From positions 1-32,982 of the forward strand of contig JAILLI010000166.1 in assembly GCA_024693225.1 (NCBI GenBank): 32,982 bases of DNA, in the 5' to 3' direction. Positions 7,986 to 15,935 of this stretch are shown here, piece by piece. The translations under genes were made by a program, and so were the position numbers. This stretch comes from Lachnospiraceae bacterium. Its GTDB lineage: Bacteria; Bacillota; Clostridia; Lachnospirales; Lachnospiraceae. A model generated the notes under the pieces. That model was not told where the DNA came from. It ran no database searches and worked only from the letters and a program-made list of their open reading frames with translations. Position 1 is the stretch's first letter. Every line of letters begins with the position of its first letter.

Positions 7986-10247
7986 ATGAAGATCATCAGA
8001 CATGCATTTGATCGCATAAAAGAAAACATATATGATAATTCGGTCAGCGTGCAGGACAGATCCTTTATCCTCTTCTCATGTCTTGTCCTTATCGCACTTT
8101 ATGCAGCGGTCCCTTTCGGGATTATCATGCGTGAACCCCTGTCGGCAACCCTGTCCACCCTTTTTGGTGCAGTTTCCTTTTCCATATATATTTTTTATGT
8201 ACATAATAAGAAAAAGATAAAACAGGCCAAGCCGGTACTCTCCATAGTTGTGGTGTTTATATTTCTTCCCGTTATGTTCTTTACAAACGGAGGTGCAGGA
8301 GGAGGCGCTCCCAACTGGCTTCTCCTCGGCACGATCTATATAGGACTTATACTTGAGGGAAGGATGCGGGTGATCATGCTCGCAGCGAACGCTTTTGTTC
8401 TTACCGTATGCTGGATCATAGGATACAAGTTCCCCGGTCTTGTTACGGAATATACAAGAGGGCAGAATTATTTTGATGCCATAACAGGACTCCTCATAGT
8501 CGGAGGGATCGTGTACACGCTGATAGTATTTCATATCAGCCTCTATCGAAAAGATGAAGAAGACAAGAATCTGAGACGCCTGTTCGAGCAGACTGCTACG
8601 GCTCTGGTAAACGCGATAGATGCAAAAGATAAGTATACTCACGGACACTCTTCAAGAGTTGCCGAATATTCAAGAAGGATAGCCGAGTTCTCCGGTAAGA
8701 GCAGCGCAGAATGCGATGAGATATATCACATCGCCCTTCTTCATGATGTCGGAAAGATAGGCATCGCCGAGAGCATCATCAACAAGGAAGGCAAGCTTAC
8801 TGATGAAGAATATGAAGCTATCAAGCAGCATCCGGTTCTTGGGGCTCAGATACTGAAAAGCATAAGCGAGTATCCGGATCTGATCATCGGTGCAAGATAT
8901 CATCATGAAAGATATGACGGAAGAGGTTATCCCGACAAACTGAAAGGCGATGATATACCTGAGGTCGCAAGGATCATTTCTGTGGCAGACGCATATGATG
9001 CCATGACATCCAAGAGGAGTTACAGGGATCCCATACCGCAGCAGAGCGTGAGGGAAGAGATAGTAAAAGGATCGGGTACCCAGTTCGATCCCAAGTTTGC
9101 CAAGATCATGCAGCATCTCATAGATCTTGATACGGAATATGATATGAAGGAAAAGACCGGCGTGCAGGAACTTGCCGGTAGAAATGAGCTCATATGCATA
9201 AAGTGCAGGGATGAGATATCTGACGGTATCCTTGTAGGTCCCGCTCCCCAGAAGAGATTCATACATTTTAAGTGTGCTGCCGCAGACCGTTCAGGGAAAG
9301 AGTGCTCACCCGCAATGATTCTCTTTGACTCTCTGGATGGAAGGTACCATGACAATCCTCACGATATGGAGGAACTCAACTATTTTGAATACGCAGTGCT
9401 TAAGCTTGACGGCCGCTATGAATGCGAAGGCGCCAGAAAGATCGCTGTCAATAAGAGAGCCGGCACAAGAGGGTCCGATGCTCCGGACGGAAAAGGGATA
9501 GTCAAATATGAGATCGAAGCCGTTAAGATAAAAGACCATGTCCTTATCAGCATAGATGACGGCAGGGAAATAGTTGATGTAACGATCGCTCTTCCCGATA
9601 CGGCAAGGTATTTCTATATAGGTCTTACCGGTGATAACTGTCGGATCTATGATGTAAATATAGATATTGATGAGGGATACGTTCCGGAAGACTATATCCC
9701 CAGGATAGCAGAAGAGATCAGTTATATCAAAGGACCGTCAGGCGATATTCCAAATGTACAGATGGACGGATACAGAACGGATTCCACACTGGGGATCCCT
9801 GTAAGGGACGGGATGAAGATAACCTTCCATACCATGAGCCTTCCGACGGCTCGACTGGTCTGGCATTGTGCATATGCCGACATCTTCTATTCCAAGGACA
9901 GAAAGCCTTCGGGAGAAGAATACAGGGAATATGCGCTGATAAGACTTGACGGTGAGAACTGGGAAGCAGTCGGAGTAGCCGAAAACAAAATGAATGTGAA
10001 CATGAGTGATGATTTTAAAGGGTGGGATGCCTGGAAGGAAGCAAACAAGAAGGGCTTCGACTGCACCCTCTCATTCAGAAGGGATGACAACAAGATCATC
10101 ACCACAACGGAGAACTTCGGAATAAGCCTCAATATCACAACGGTTGTTCTTGATAATCCCTTTGATATTTATGTGGCACTTACCGGTGACCAGTGTGCCA
10201 TAACCAATATCCGGATAACAAACAACGAACAGGGATCAGATATATGA
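7986..10247 (+). CDS. HD-GYP cyclic-di-GMP phosphodiesterase with sensor and duplicated C-terminal domain
   Basis: A 753-residue protein. Residues 1-190 are a six-helix membrane sensor clearly paralogous to that of the DegV kinase: both share an SV..(Q/K)DR(S/T)FILFS stretch, a (R/Q)EP after helix 1, and an F(F/A)..GG loop. Residues 198-385 are a canonical HD-GYP domain with HSSRV (His221), LLHDVGKIG (H253, D254) and HHERYDGRGYP (306-316), all metal ligands present; such domains hydrolyse cyclic-di-GMP. A cysteine-rich spacer (C404, C407, H427, C430, C440) could bind zinc. Residues ~445-746 hold two related beta-rich copies: FEYAVLKLDG/REYALIRLDG and YIGLTGDNC/YVALTGDQC. They resemble concanavalin-like folds and lie on the cytosolic side. 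The start is ATG with a weak AGAGAGAG ribosome site. Confidence 0.92.
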   Translation: MKIIRHAFDRIKENIYDNSVSVQDRSFILFSCLVLIALYAAVPFGIIMREPLSATLSTLFGAVSFSIYIFYVHNKKKIKQAKPVLSIVVVFIFLPVMFFTNGGAGGGAPNWLLLGTIYIGLILEGRMRVIMLAANAFVLTVCWIIGYKFPGLVTEYTRGQNYFDAITGLLIVGGIVYTLIVFHISLYRKDEEDKNLRRLFEQTATALVNAIDAKDKYTHGHSSRVAEYSRRIAEFSGKSSAECDEIYHIALLHDVGKIGIAESIINKEGKLTDEEYEAIKQHPVLGAQILKSISEYPDLIIGARYHHERYDGRGYPDKLKGDDIPEVARIISVADAYDAMTSKRSYRDPIPQQSVREEIVKGSGTQFDPKFAKIMQHLIDLDTEYDMKEKTGVQELAGRNELICIKCRDEISDGILVGPAPQKRFIHFKCAAADRSGKECSPAMILFDSLDGRYHDNPHDMEELNYFEYAVLKLDGRYECEGARKIAVNKRAGTRGSDAPDGKGIVKYEIEAVKIKDHVLISIDDGREIVDVTIALPDTARYFYIGLTGDNCRIYDVNIDIDEGYVPEDYIPRIAEEISYIKGPSGDIPNVQMDGYRTDSTLGIPVRDGMKITFHTMSLPTARLVWHCAYADIFYSKDRKPSGEEYREYALIRLDGENWEAVGVAENKMNVNMSDDFKGWDAWKEANKKGFDCTLSFRRDDNKIITTTENFGISLNITTVVLDNPFDIYVALTGDQCAITNIRITNNEQGSDI

Positions 10248-11095
10248 TACGTACACAAAAAACTCTGTCAGAAGATCTGCAGGGTAAGCTGCAAAAACTT
10301 GAAGAATATATAAGGGGTCTCGGATCTCTTGCCGTGGGTTTTTCCGGAGGAGCAGACTCTGCCCTTCTTTTGTATGTTGCCCATGAACTCCTGGGTGACA
10401 TGGCTGTTGCCGTCACGGCAAAGGATGCATCAATGCCCGAAAGAGAGCTGACAGAGGCGGTCAGCTTCTGCGAAGACCGCAATATCAGGCATATCATCTG
10501 TGATGTTGATCCTCTGAAGATAGACGAGTACAGGAACAACAGCCCTGACCGCTGTTATCACTGCAAGCATATGGTGTTTTCCCGGATAAAGAGTGTCGCA
10601 GAAGAAAAGGGGATAAGCTATGTGGCGGAAGGTTCCAATACGGATGATATGGGAGACTACCGTCCCGGACTCCGGGCGGTTTCCGAACTCGGAATCAAAA
10701 GCCCCCTGCGGTATGCCGGGCTCTGCAAGCAGGATATCCGCGATCTGTCTGAAGCCTTTGCGCTCCCCACGTGGAACAAGCCTTCATATGCCTGTCTGGC
10801 ATCCCGCTTTGTTTATGGAGAAGAGATCACCCGGGAGAAGCTTCATATGATCGATATGGCGGAACAGTTTCTTATCGATAAAGGATTTGCCGGGGTGAGA
10901 GTGAGAATGCACGGAAACCTTGCCAGGATCGAAGTTTCACCAAAAGATATCCCAAAGATAACATTAGACGGTCTGAGGGAAGAGATATACGATCAGATGA
11001 GGAAGATAGGTTTTCTCTATGTGACGGCCGACATGAAAGGATACAGGACGGGCAGTATGAATGCATCTCTTAAAGATGGTCCGTTCAGGGCCTGA
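10244..11095 (+). CDS. larE: LarE-type ATP-dependent sacrificial sulfur transferase
   Basis: A 283-residue PP-loop enzyme. The ATP-pyrophosphatase loop is SGGADS (34-39). DRCYHCK (102-108) and YACLASRFVYGE (182-193) match LarE, where the cysteine of the second motif (C184 here) corresponds to the sulfur-donating position of the single-cysteine enzymes. LarE builds the dithiocarboxylate of the nickel-pincer cofactor of lactate racemase. The start is taken at the ATG overlapping the stop of the HD-GYP gene (ATGA), not the earlier in-frame ATG at 10193, which would overlap by 55 nt. LarA, LarB and LarC are not in the window, so its role next to signalling genes is open. The 3' end overlaps the convergent MATE gene by 11 nt. 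Confidence 0.9.
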   Translation: MIRTQKTLSEDLQGKLQKLEEYIRGLGSLAVGFSGGADSALLLYVAHELLGDMAVAVTAKDASMPERELTEAVSFCEDRNIRHIICDVDPLKIDEYRNNSPDRCYHCKHMVFSRIKSVAEEKGISYVAEGSNTDDMGDYRPGLRAVSELGIKSPLRYAGLCKQDIRDLSEAFALPTWNKPSYACLASRFVYGEEITREKLHMIDMAEQFLIDKGFAGVRVRMHGNLARIEVSPKDIPKITLDGLREEIYDQMRKIGFLYVTADMKGYRTGSMNASLKDGPFRA

Positions 11096-12425
11096 TCTGT
11101 TTGCGCAATGTGGTGTAATACCTGTACCATGCAGTCACACCGCTTAAGACCCAGACCACACCGGCGGATACCCAGATACCGGTTTCACCCATCCCCATGT
11201 ACTTAGTCATGAGAAGAGGCAGCGTAAATCTTCCGATAACCTCCACGATACCGTTAAAGAGTGCAAAGAAGGCATCTCCCACACCTGTGAGGACACCTCG
11301 TATCACATAGATGAGACCGAGAGCCGGATAAAACCATGATGTGATACGAAGCCCCATGGCACCGAGCCGGATAACATTTTCGTCCGTTACAAAGAGACTT
11401 GTTATGGTGCCTCCGAGGAACTGCATCAGCAGTATCATCCCGGCCGAAAGGACCAGCATGATGATAAGGCTTTTTATATAGCCCGAATAGACCCGGTCAT
11501 TTTTTCTGGCCCCGTAGTTCTGCCCGGTGTAGGTTGCTATGGAAGCACCGAGGGTTGTAAAGGGCTGGTGGATCAGCTGTTCTATCCTGTTGGTTGCCGT
11601 AAAGGCTGCAATGACGACGGTACCGTATGAATTGACAACACGCTGGACCGCCATGCCGGATACGGATATGAGAGCAAACTGAAGAGACATGGGGACACCG
11701 AGCCTTATTATCCTGTAGGACATATCTGAGGTGATGGTGAAATCACTCTTCTTAAGTTTGAAATACTCATTTACACGACGGGCATATACGGCACAGGTAA
11801 CGGTTGCCGTAAACTGGGATATTATTGTCGCGATGGCGGCACCTTTTATGCCCATACGGAAGTTATAAACAAGAATGACATCAAGAAAGACGTTCAGTAT
11901 CGTTGACAGGATGAGAAAGTAAAGGGGGCTTTTGGAGTCCCCCAGGGCTCTTAACATGGATGCAAGATAATTGTACAGGGAAACGAACAGGAGGCCTATG
12001 GCCATATAGCGGATATACATGGCCCCTGAGGGAAGGATATCGTCGGGAGTACTCAGGATCCTTAAAAGAGAGGGGGCGGATATATAAGCTATCGTCCCCA
12101 CTAACAACGGGACCAGGAGCATGATAAAACCTGTATTTACTATACATTTCCTGACATTGGCATCGTCTTTTGCACCGTAATACTGGGATACTATGATACC
12201 GCCGCCGCTTCCTATACCGTTGCAGAGCGCGAAGAAGAGAAAGGTGATCGATGCGCTCGAGCCTACGGCCGCAAGGGCGTCCGGGCCGACAAATCTTCCC
12301 ACGATAATGGAATCGGCAAGGTTGTAGACCTGCTGAAATATGTTTCCTACAAGTGCAGGAAGAGAAAAAAGGATTATGTGTCTTACCGGATCGCCGGTAG
12401 TCATGTCGGTCGTGTGTGCTTTCAT
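11085..12425 (-). CDS. MATE family efflux transporter
   Basis: About 446 residues with twelve hydrophobic segments in two related halves. The beginning, DMTTGDPVRHIILFSLPALVG followed by QQVYNLADSIIVGRFVG, is the classic MATE N-terminus (PF01554). Such proteins export cationic or small organic compounds in exchange for Na+ or H+; the substrate is unknown. The open frame extends upstream to a TTG at 12464; the ATG at 12425 is preferred because it gives the usual short leader before DMTTG. No candidate has a convincing ribosome site, so the start is uncertain. A TATAAT on the minus strand (12500-12495) may be its -10 box. It would overlap the divergent promoter. Confidence 0.93.
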   Translation of the reverse strand: MKAHTTDMTTGDPVRHIILFSLPALVGNIFQQVYNLADSIIVGRFVGPDALAAVGSSASITFLFFALCNGIGSGGGIIVSQYYGAKDDANVRKCIVNTGFIMLLVPLLVGTIAYISAPSLLRILSTPDDILPSGAMYIRYMAIGLLFVSLYNYLASMLRALGDSKSPLYFLILSTILNVFLDVILVYNFRMGIKGAAIATIISQFTATVTCAVYARRVNEYFKLKKSDFTITSDMSYRIIRLGVPMSLQFALISVSGMAVQRVVNSYGTVVIAAFTATNRIEQLIHQPFTTLGASIATYTGQNYGARKNDRVYSGYIKSLIIMLVLSAGMILLMQFLGGTITSLFVTDENVIRLGAMGLRITSWFYPALGLIYVIRGVLTGVGDAFFALFNGIVEVIGRFTLPLLMTKYMGMGETGIWVSAGVVWVLSGVTAWYRYYTTLRKQIRP

Positions 12426-12470
12426 GGTAAGGTACATTTTGCTATATTTTTGGCTCACTTTCAATACTTG

Positions 12471-12499
12471 TTGACAATCTTTTCAAATCATTCTATTAT
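12471..12499 (+). promoter_or_regulatory. consensus sigma-70 promoter for the queuosine transporter
   Basis: TTGACA (12471-12476) and TATTAT (12494-12499) are separated by 17 bp: a near-perfect vegetative promoter. Transcription would begin at about 12506, leaving a ~48-nt leader. The same A/T stretch read on the minus strand gives TATAAT, so MATE transcription may compete with this promoter. Confidence 0.8.
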
Positions 12500-12553
12500 A
12501 ACCACGCTTTTTAACTTGCGGATCTGGCAGTTTTTTAAGAACAGGAGAAGATC

Positions 12554-13231
12554 ATGAGTGACAGGAAAACTGCGATTTCGGGCATATTTGTTGCGCTTAG
12601 TATGCTTTATGTCACGTGCCTTTTGACATCAAACCTTATAGCGGGAAAAATATGGGCGCTGACCGATCATATTACAGTACCGGCATCTGTCATACTCTTT
12701 CCCGTTACTTATATACTTGCGGATATTTATACGGAGGTATACGGGTTCGGACGTGCAAAGCAGGTCATATGGATGGGATTTATATGTAACTTCATTGCTG
12801 TAATCACATATGTGATCATGGTCGATCTTCCCTATCCCGCTTCATGGATAGATCAGAATGCTTATGCAGTGGTGTTCGGGTTTACGCCCAGAGTCCTGGC
12901 AGCATCGTTTGTAGCTTATCTTTTCGGTGAGTTTTCCAACGCGGTCATATTATCCAGGCTCAAGGTCATCACAAAGGGTAAGAAGCTCTGGCTGCGGACG
13001 ATCCTTTCCACAATGGTCGGACAGGGACTGGATTCGGTCATCTTCATTACCATCTCTTTTATGGGGATCATCTCAATTGGCCATATAGTTACCATGATCC
13101 TGTATCAGTATCTGTTTAAACTCATTTTTGAAGTGGTGTTCACGCCCCTGACATACTTGATCGTCGGTAAGCTCAAGAAGGCAGAAGGGGTAGATGTATA
13201 CGATACCGACGAGAAGTACAGGCTGATCTGA
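12554..13231 (+). CDS. yhhQ: queuosine precursor transporter (YhhQ/VUT family)
   Basis: A 225-residue membrane protein with about six helices. LLTSNLIAGKI near the N-terminus, VILFPVTYILADIYTEVYGF in helix 2-3 and the conserved GQGLDSVIFI segment mark the VUT/YhhQ family (PF02592), which imports preQ0/preQ1 or queuine for queuosine modification of tRNA. Ribosome site AGGAG at 12543-12547 is well spaced from the ATG. The short leader does not show a preQ1 riboswitch that I can recognise. Divergent from the MATE exporter and probably co-transcribed with the YfhO gene 46 nt downstream. Confidence 0.9.
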   Translation: MSDRKTAISGIFVALSMLYVTCLLTSNLIAGKIWALTDHITVPASVILFPVTYILADIYTEVYGFGRAKQVIWMGFICNFIAVITYVIMVDLPYPASWIDQNAYAVVFGFTPRVLAASFVAYLFGEFSNAVILSRLKVITKGKKLWLRTILSTMVGQGLDSVIFITISFMGIISIGHIVTMILYQYLFKLIFEVVFTPLTYLIVGKLKKAEGVDVYDTDEKYRLI

Positions 13232-13277
13232 AAAGTAACATCATAAGCCTGTAAGGGCGGAAAGGTATATCCGGTCA

Positions 13278-15863
13278 ATGGATGGGACTAAGTTTTTTCA
13301 GGGCAGAAGGGCTGTATATCTTACGGCTTTTCTGATCCCCTTTATAATGACCCAGGTCTTCTGGGCCATATGCGGTGTGTATCCCTTTGGTGATCATTCG
13401 ATCCTCACGGGGGATATGAACATCGAATTTGTTAATTTTTATGCTTATTTTATTAATTCGTTCGGCTCCTCAAATGACTGGTCTTATATGCTCGCCAAGA
13501 CTCTCGGCGGTGATTTTCCGGGGCTGGCTGCGTTTCAACTTCATGACCCGCTTTTATTACTGCTTTTTCTTTTTCCGGGTGACAGGATAGCTGCAGGGAT
13601 CGAGCTGGTATTCTCGCTTCAGATATCTCTTGCCGGGTTATTCGCATCGGTACTTCTGAACAGGAGATACCGCCTGACGTGGATGTCTCTTATATTTTCC
13701 ACAGGATATGCCTTCTCTTCCTTTTTCTTCGGATACCTGGTCCTTACCATATACTTCGGTGCACTTGCCATCCTGCCCCTGGTACTTTATTTCTTTCTTA
13801 AGTATCTGGATGAGGACGGCGGACCGGTCCCCTTTATCATCTGTGCAAGCCTTCTGATATATCTGAATTACCACATGGGATTTATGATGTGTCTGTTTCT
13901 TGCGATCCTTTATATATCAAGGATCATCGCTGACACATCCCGGGTAAAGAGGTTTCTTCCCCTGCTCATCTCGGGGATCACGGTACTTCTTATCAACGGT
14001 TTCTTTCTGGTCAGGATCGGCCTGTCTCTTATAGGAGAAAAGACAACAGAAGGTGCGGATTACGGATTTTACAGAAGATTTCCCATGAACCAGCTGTTTG
14101 CGGGGATGTTTGCGGGATGCGCGAGGAACGACCTGCGGCCTCTCATATACTGCGGGCTTGTGCCTTTTCTTTTTGCCGTGGTATACTTCCTCCTTTCAAC
14201 AGTAAAGATAAGAGAGAAGCTGGCCAACCTCTTCGTCATTTCAGTCGTTGCCGTAAGCATGTGGATCAACACTCTCGATGCCGTCTGGCACGGTTTTAAC
14301 AATCCGGAAGGTTTTTACTGGAGGTACGCCTACTATATCAGCATAACAGTACTTGTTCTGGGATATAAGGGATATATTGCCTTAAGTGAGGATGAGGATA
14401 TACAGGATGGGAAAAAGAAGAGATACATTGCAGTGGCTGCCCTGATCCTTTTGCTCTATATGGTCTGGCTCCTTATCACAAAGAACGCCTATATGGACAG
14501 GACCCGTTTTGTGCTGAACATGGTGCTGATAGTTGTGTTTGCCGCAATATCTTTGATCCTTATAGGTATGAAGAAGCTGAAGGGACCTGCGCTTGCACTC
14601 CTTCTTGTCATATCGGCATGTGAGATGCTCTACAGTGCCAAAACGGCCTATCTGTGCTTAAATCTTGAGGCAGATACTCTTCCGGTGATGGCCGATTTTA
14701 AACAGGACTATAATGATATTGACGATGTCATAAGCTTTATAAAGGAAGAGGATGACGGATTTTACAGGATAGAAAAGGATTTTGACAGGGCCATCAACGA
14801 TCCTTCCATGTTTGATTATACGGGCATGTCACATGACAGTTCATGTGAGAAGGATGCGATACTGGACTGGCTGGTGAACTTCGGTTTCTGCAAGACCGTC
14901 TACTACACATATTATAACGGGGGCAGCACAGCCTTTGTTGATGATCTGTTCGGGATCAGATACTATGTCTCCAAGTATGACAGCATAGAAAAACCCTATG
15001 AGATCATGCCATATAAAGGGAAATACCATGCATATCACAATGAGCAGGCCCTTCCCATGGCGTATGCGGCACCGGAGGGTCTTAAGGACTGCGACATAAG
15101 CGACGGGAACACCTTTGAAAAACAGAACCTGATAGCATCTTTCTGGACAAAGGATCCCATCTACGTAAAAGCCGGATATGAGGTGTCAACGGAAGGGGCG
15201 GTCGAGACCGAAAAGGGTCATTATGTCCGTACCGGAGATGAAGCATATATTGTCTATGATATCCCCATAACGCATGAAATGCCCCTCTACTTTTACTTTT
15301 ATGCTCCCGAAAGACAGAATGCGGAGGTTTTCGTAAACGAAGAATCCTATGATGCATATTTTACGGTCAACCACTGGAATACACTGTGTGCGGGAACCTT
15401 TACCAAGGGTGATGTCGTAAAGATCAGGATGAAGATGAACGACGCCGAAATTACGATCTCAGAGCCCTGTTTCTATTACGAAGATGCCGGTGCCCTTAAT
15501 GCATGGTCGGAGGCGGCCCAAAAACTTAACGGATCTGTGGGAGAAATAAGCAAGATCACGAGCTCGCACTTCACCTTTACGACTGATGGTGGTGAAGGCA
15601 ATGTGATAGTATCCATACCCTATGAAAAAGCCTGGATCGTGACAATAGACGGAGAGGCGGCCGTAACAGAACCTGCTGTCGGGATGCTCATGGGTATTGA
15701 AGTTCCTGCGGGAAGCCACATCATAGACATGAAGTACAGGCCGGAAGGAACTGGTACGGGGATCCTTTTAAGCTGTGCGGGTATCATCATGCTTGTTTGT
15801 ATTTTTGCCAAAGGAAGACTACTTAGCCGAAAGAAAATTGTTGAAAAGGTCGAAAATATATAA
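13278..15863 (+). CDS. YfhO family membrane protein
   Basis: An 861-residue protein. The first ~470 residues contain a dozen or more transmembrane helices. PFGDHSILTGDMNIEFVNF early in the first extracellular loop is the YfhO/GT-C acidic motif (PF09586), with the catalytic-type Asp in TGDM. Residues ~480-830 form a large extracytoplasmic domain rich in aromatic residues, and one last helix precedes a basic tail (RKK). YfhO proteins are GT-C fold glycosyltransferases used in lipid-linked sugar modification of wall polymers; the acceptor here is unknown. A weak ribosome site GGAAAGG sits about 13 nt before the ATG. No separate promoter is evident, so expression probably follows the queuosine transporter gene. 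Confidence 0.88.
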   Translation: MDGTKFFQGRRAVYLTAFLIPFIMTQVFWAICGVYPFGDHSILTGDMNIEFVNFYAYFINSFGSSNDWSYMLAKTLGGDFPGLAAFQLHDPLLLLLFLFPGDRIAAGIELVFSLQISLAGLFASVLLNRRYRLTWMSLIFSTGYAFSSFFFGYLVLTIYFGALAILPLVLYFFLKYLDEDGGPVPFIICASLLIYLNYHMGFMMCLFLAILYISRIIADTSRVKRFLPLLISGITVLLINGFFLVRIGLSLIGEKTTEGADYGFYRRFPMNQLFAGMFAGCARNDLRPLIYCGLVPFLFAVVYFLLSTVKIREKLANLFVISVVAVSMWINTLDAVWHGFNNPEGFYWRYAYYISITVLVLGYKGYIALSEDEDIQDGKKKRYIAVAALILLLYMVWLLITKNAYMDRTRFVLNMVLIVVFAAISLILIGMKKLKGPALALLLVISACEMLYSAKTAYLCLNLEADTLPVMADFKQDYNDIDDVISFIKEEDDGFYRIEKDFDRAINDPSMFDYTGMSHDSSCEKDAILDWLVNFGFCKTVYYTYYNGGSTAFVDDLFGIRYYVSKYDSIEKPYEIMPYKGKYHAYHNEQALPMAYAAPEGLKDCDISDGNTFEKQNLIASFWTKDPIYVKAGYEVSTEGAVETEKGHYVRTGDEAYIVYDIPITHEMPLYFYFYAPERQNAEVFVNEESYDAYFTVNHWNTLCAGTFTKGDVVKIRMKMNDAEITISEPCFYYEDAGALNAWSEAAQKLNGSVGEISKITSSHFTFTTDGGEGNVIVSIPYEKAWIVTIDGEAAVTEPAVGMLMGIEVPAGSHIIDMKYRPEGTGTGILLSCAGIIMLVCIFAKGRLLSRKKIVEKVENI

Positions 15864-15887
15864 AGTTAATCACTTCATCCTCATTTT

Positions 15888-15896
15888 TGCTATACT
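15888..15896 (+). promoter_or_regulatory. extended -10 promoter for the phosphate symporter operon
   Basis: TGC-TATACT (15888-15896) is an extended -10 element, with only a poor TTAATC-like -35 further upstream. Transcription would start near 15903, about 33 nt before the ATG. No terminator separates it from the YfhO gene, so read-through is possible. Confidence 0.55.
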
Positions 15897-15935
15897 TAAC
15901 ATGTAATCGGCAAAGGTTCTTTTGAGGATATTAAA

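Noticed and set aside
8076-8648. 190-residue minus-strand frame opposite the HD-GYP sensor domain
   Set aside because: The plus-strand protein is clearly homologous to the DegV kinase sensor here; the opposite frame has no recognisable features.
10193-10243. Earlier in-frame start for larE
   Set aside because: It would overlap the HD-GYP gene by 55 nt; the ATGA-coupled start at 10244 matches the family N-terminus and the local pattern of overlaps.
12500-12553. preQ1 riboswitch before the queuosine precursor transporter
   Set aside because: The ~48-nt leader lacks the preQ1-I core (a GGTTC-type stem followed by an A-rich tail pairing back) and no class II or III pattern is evident.
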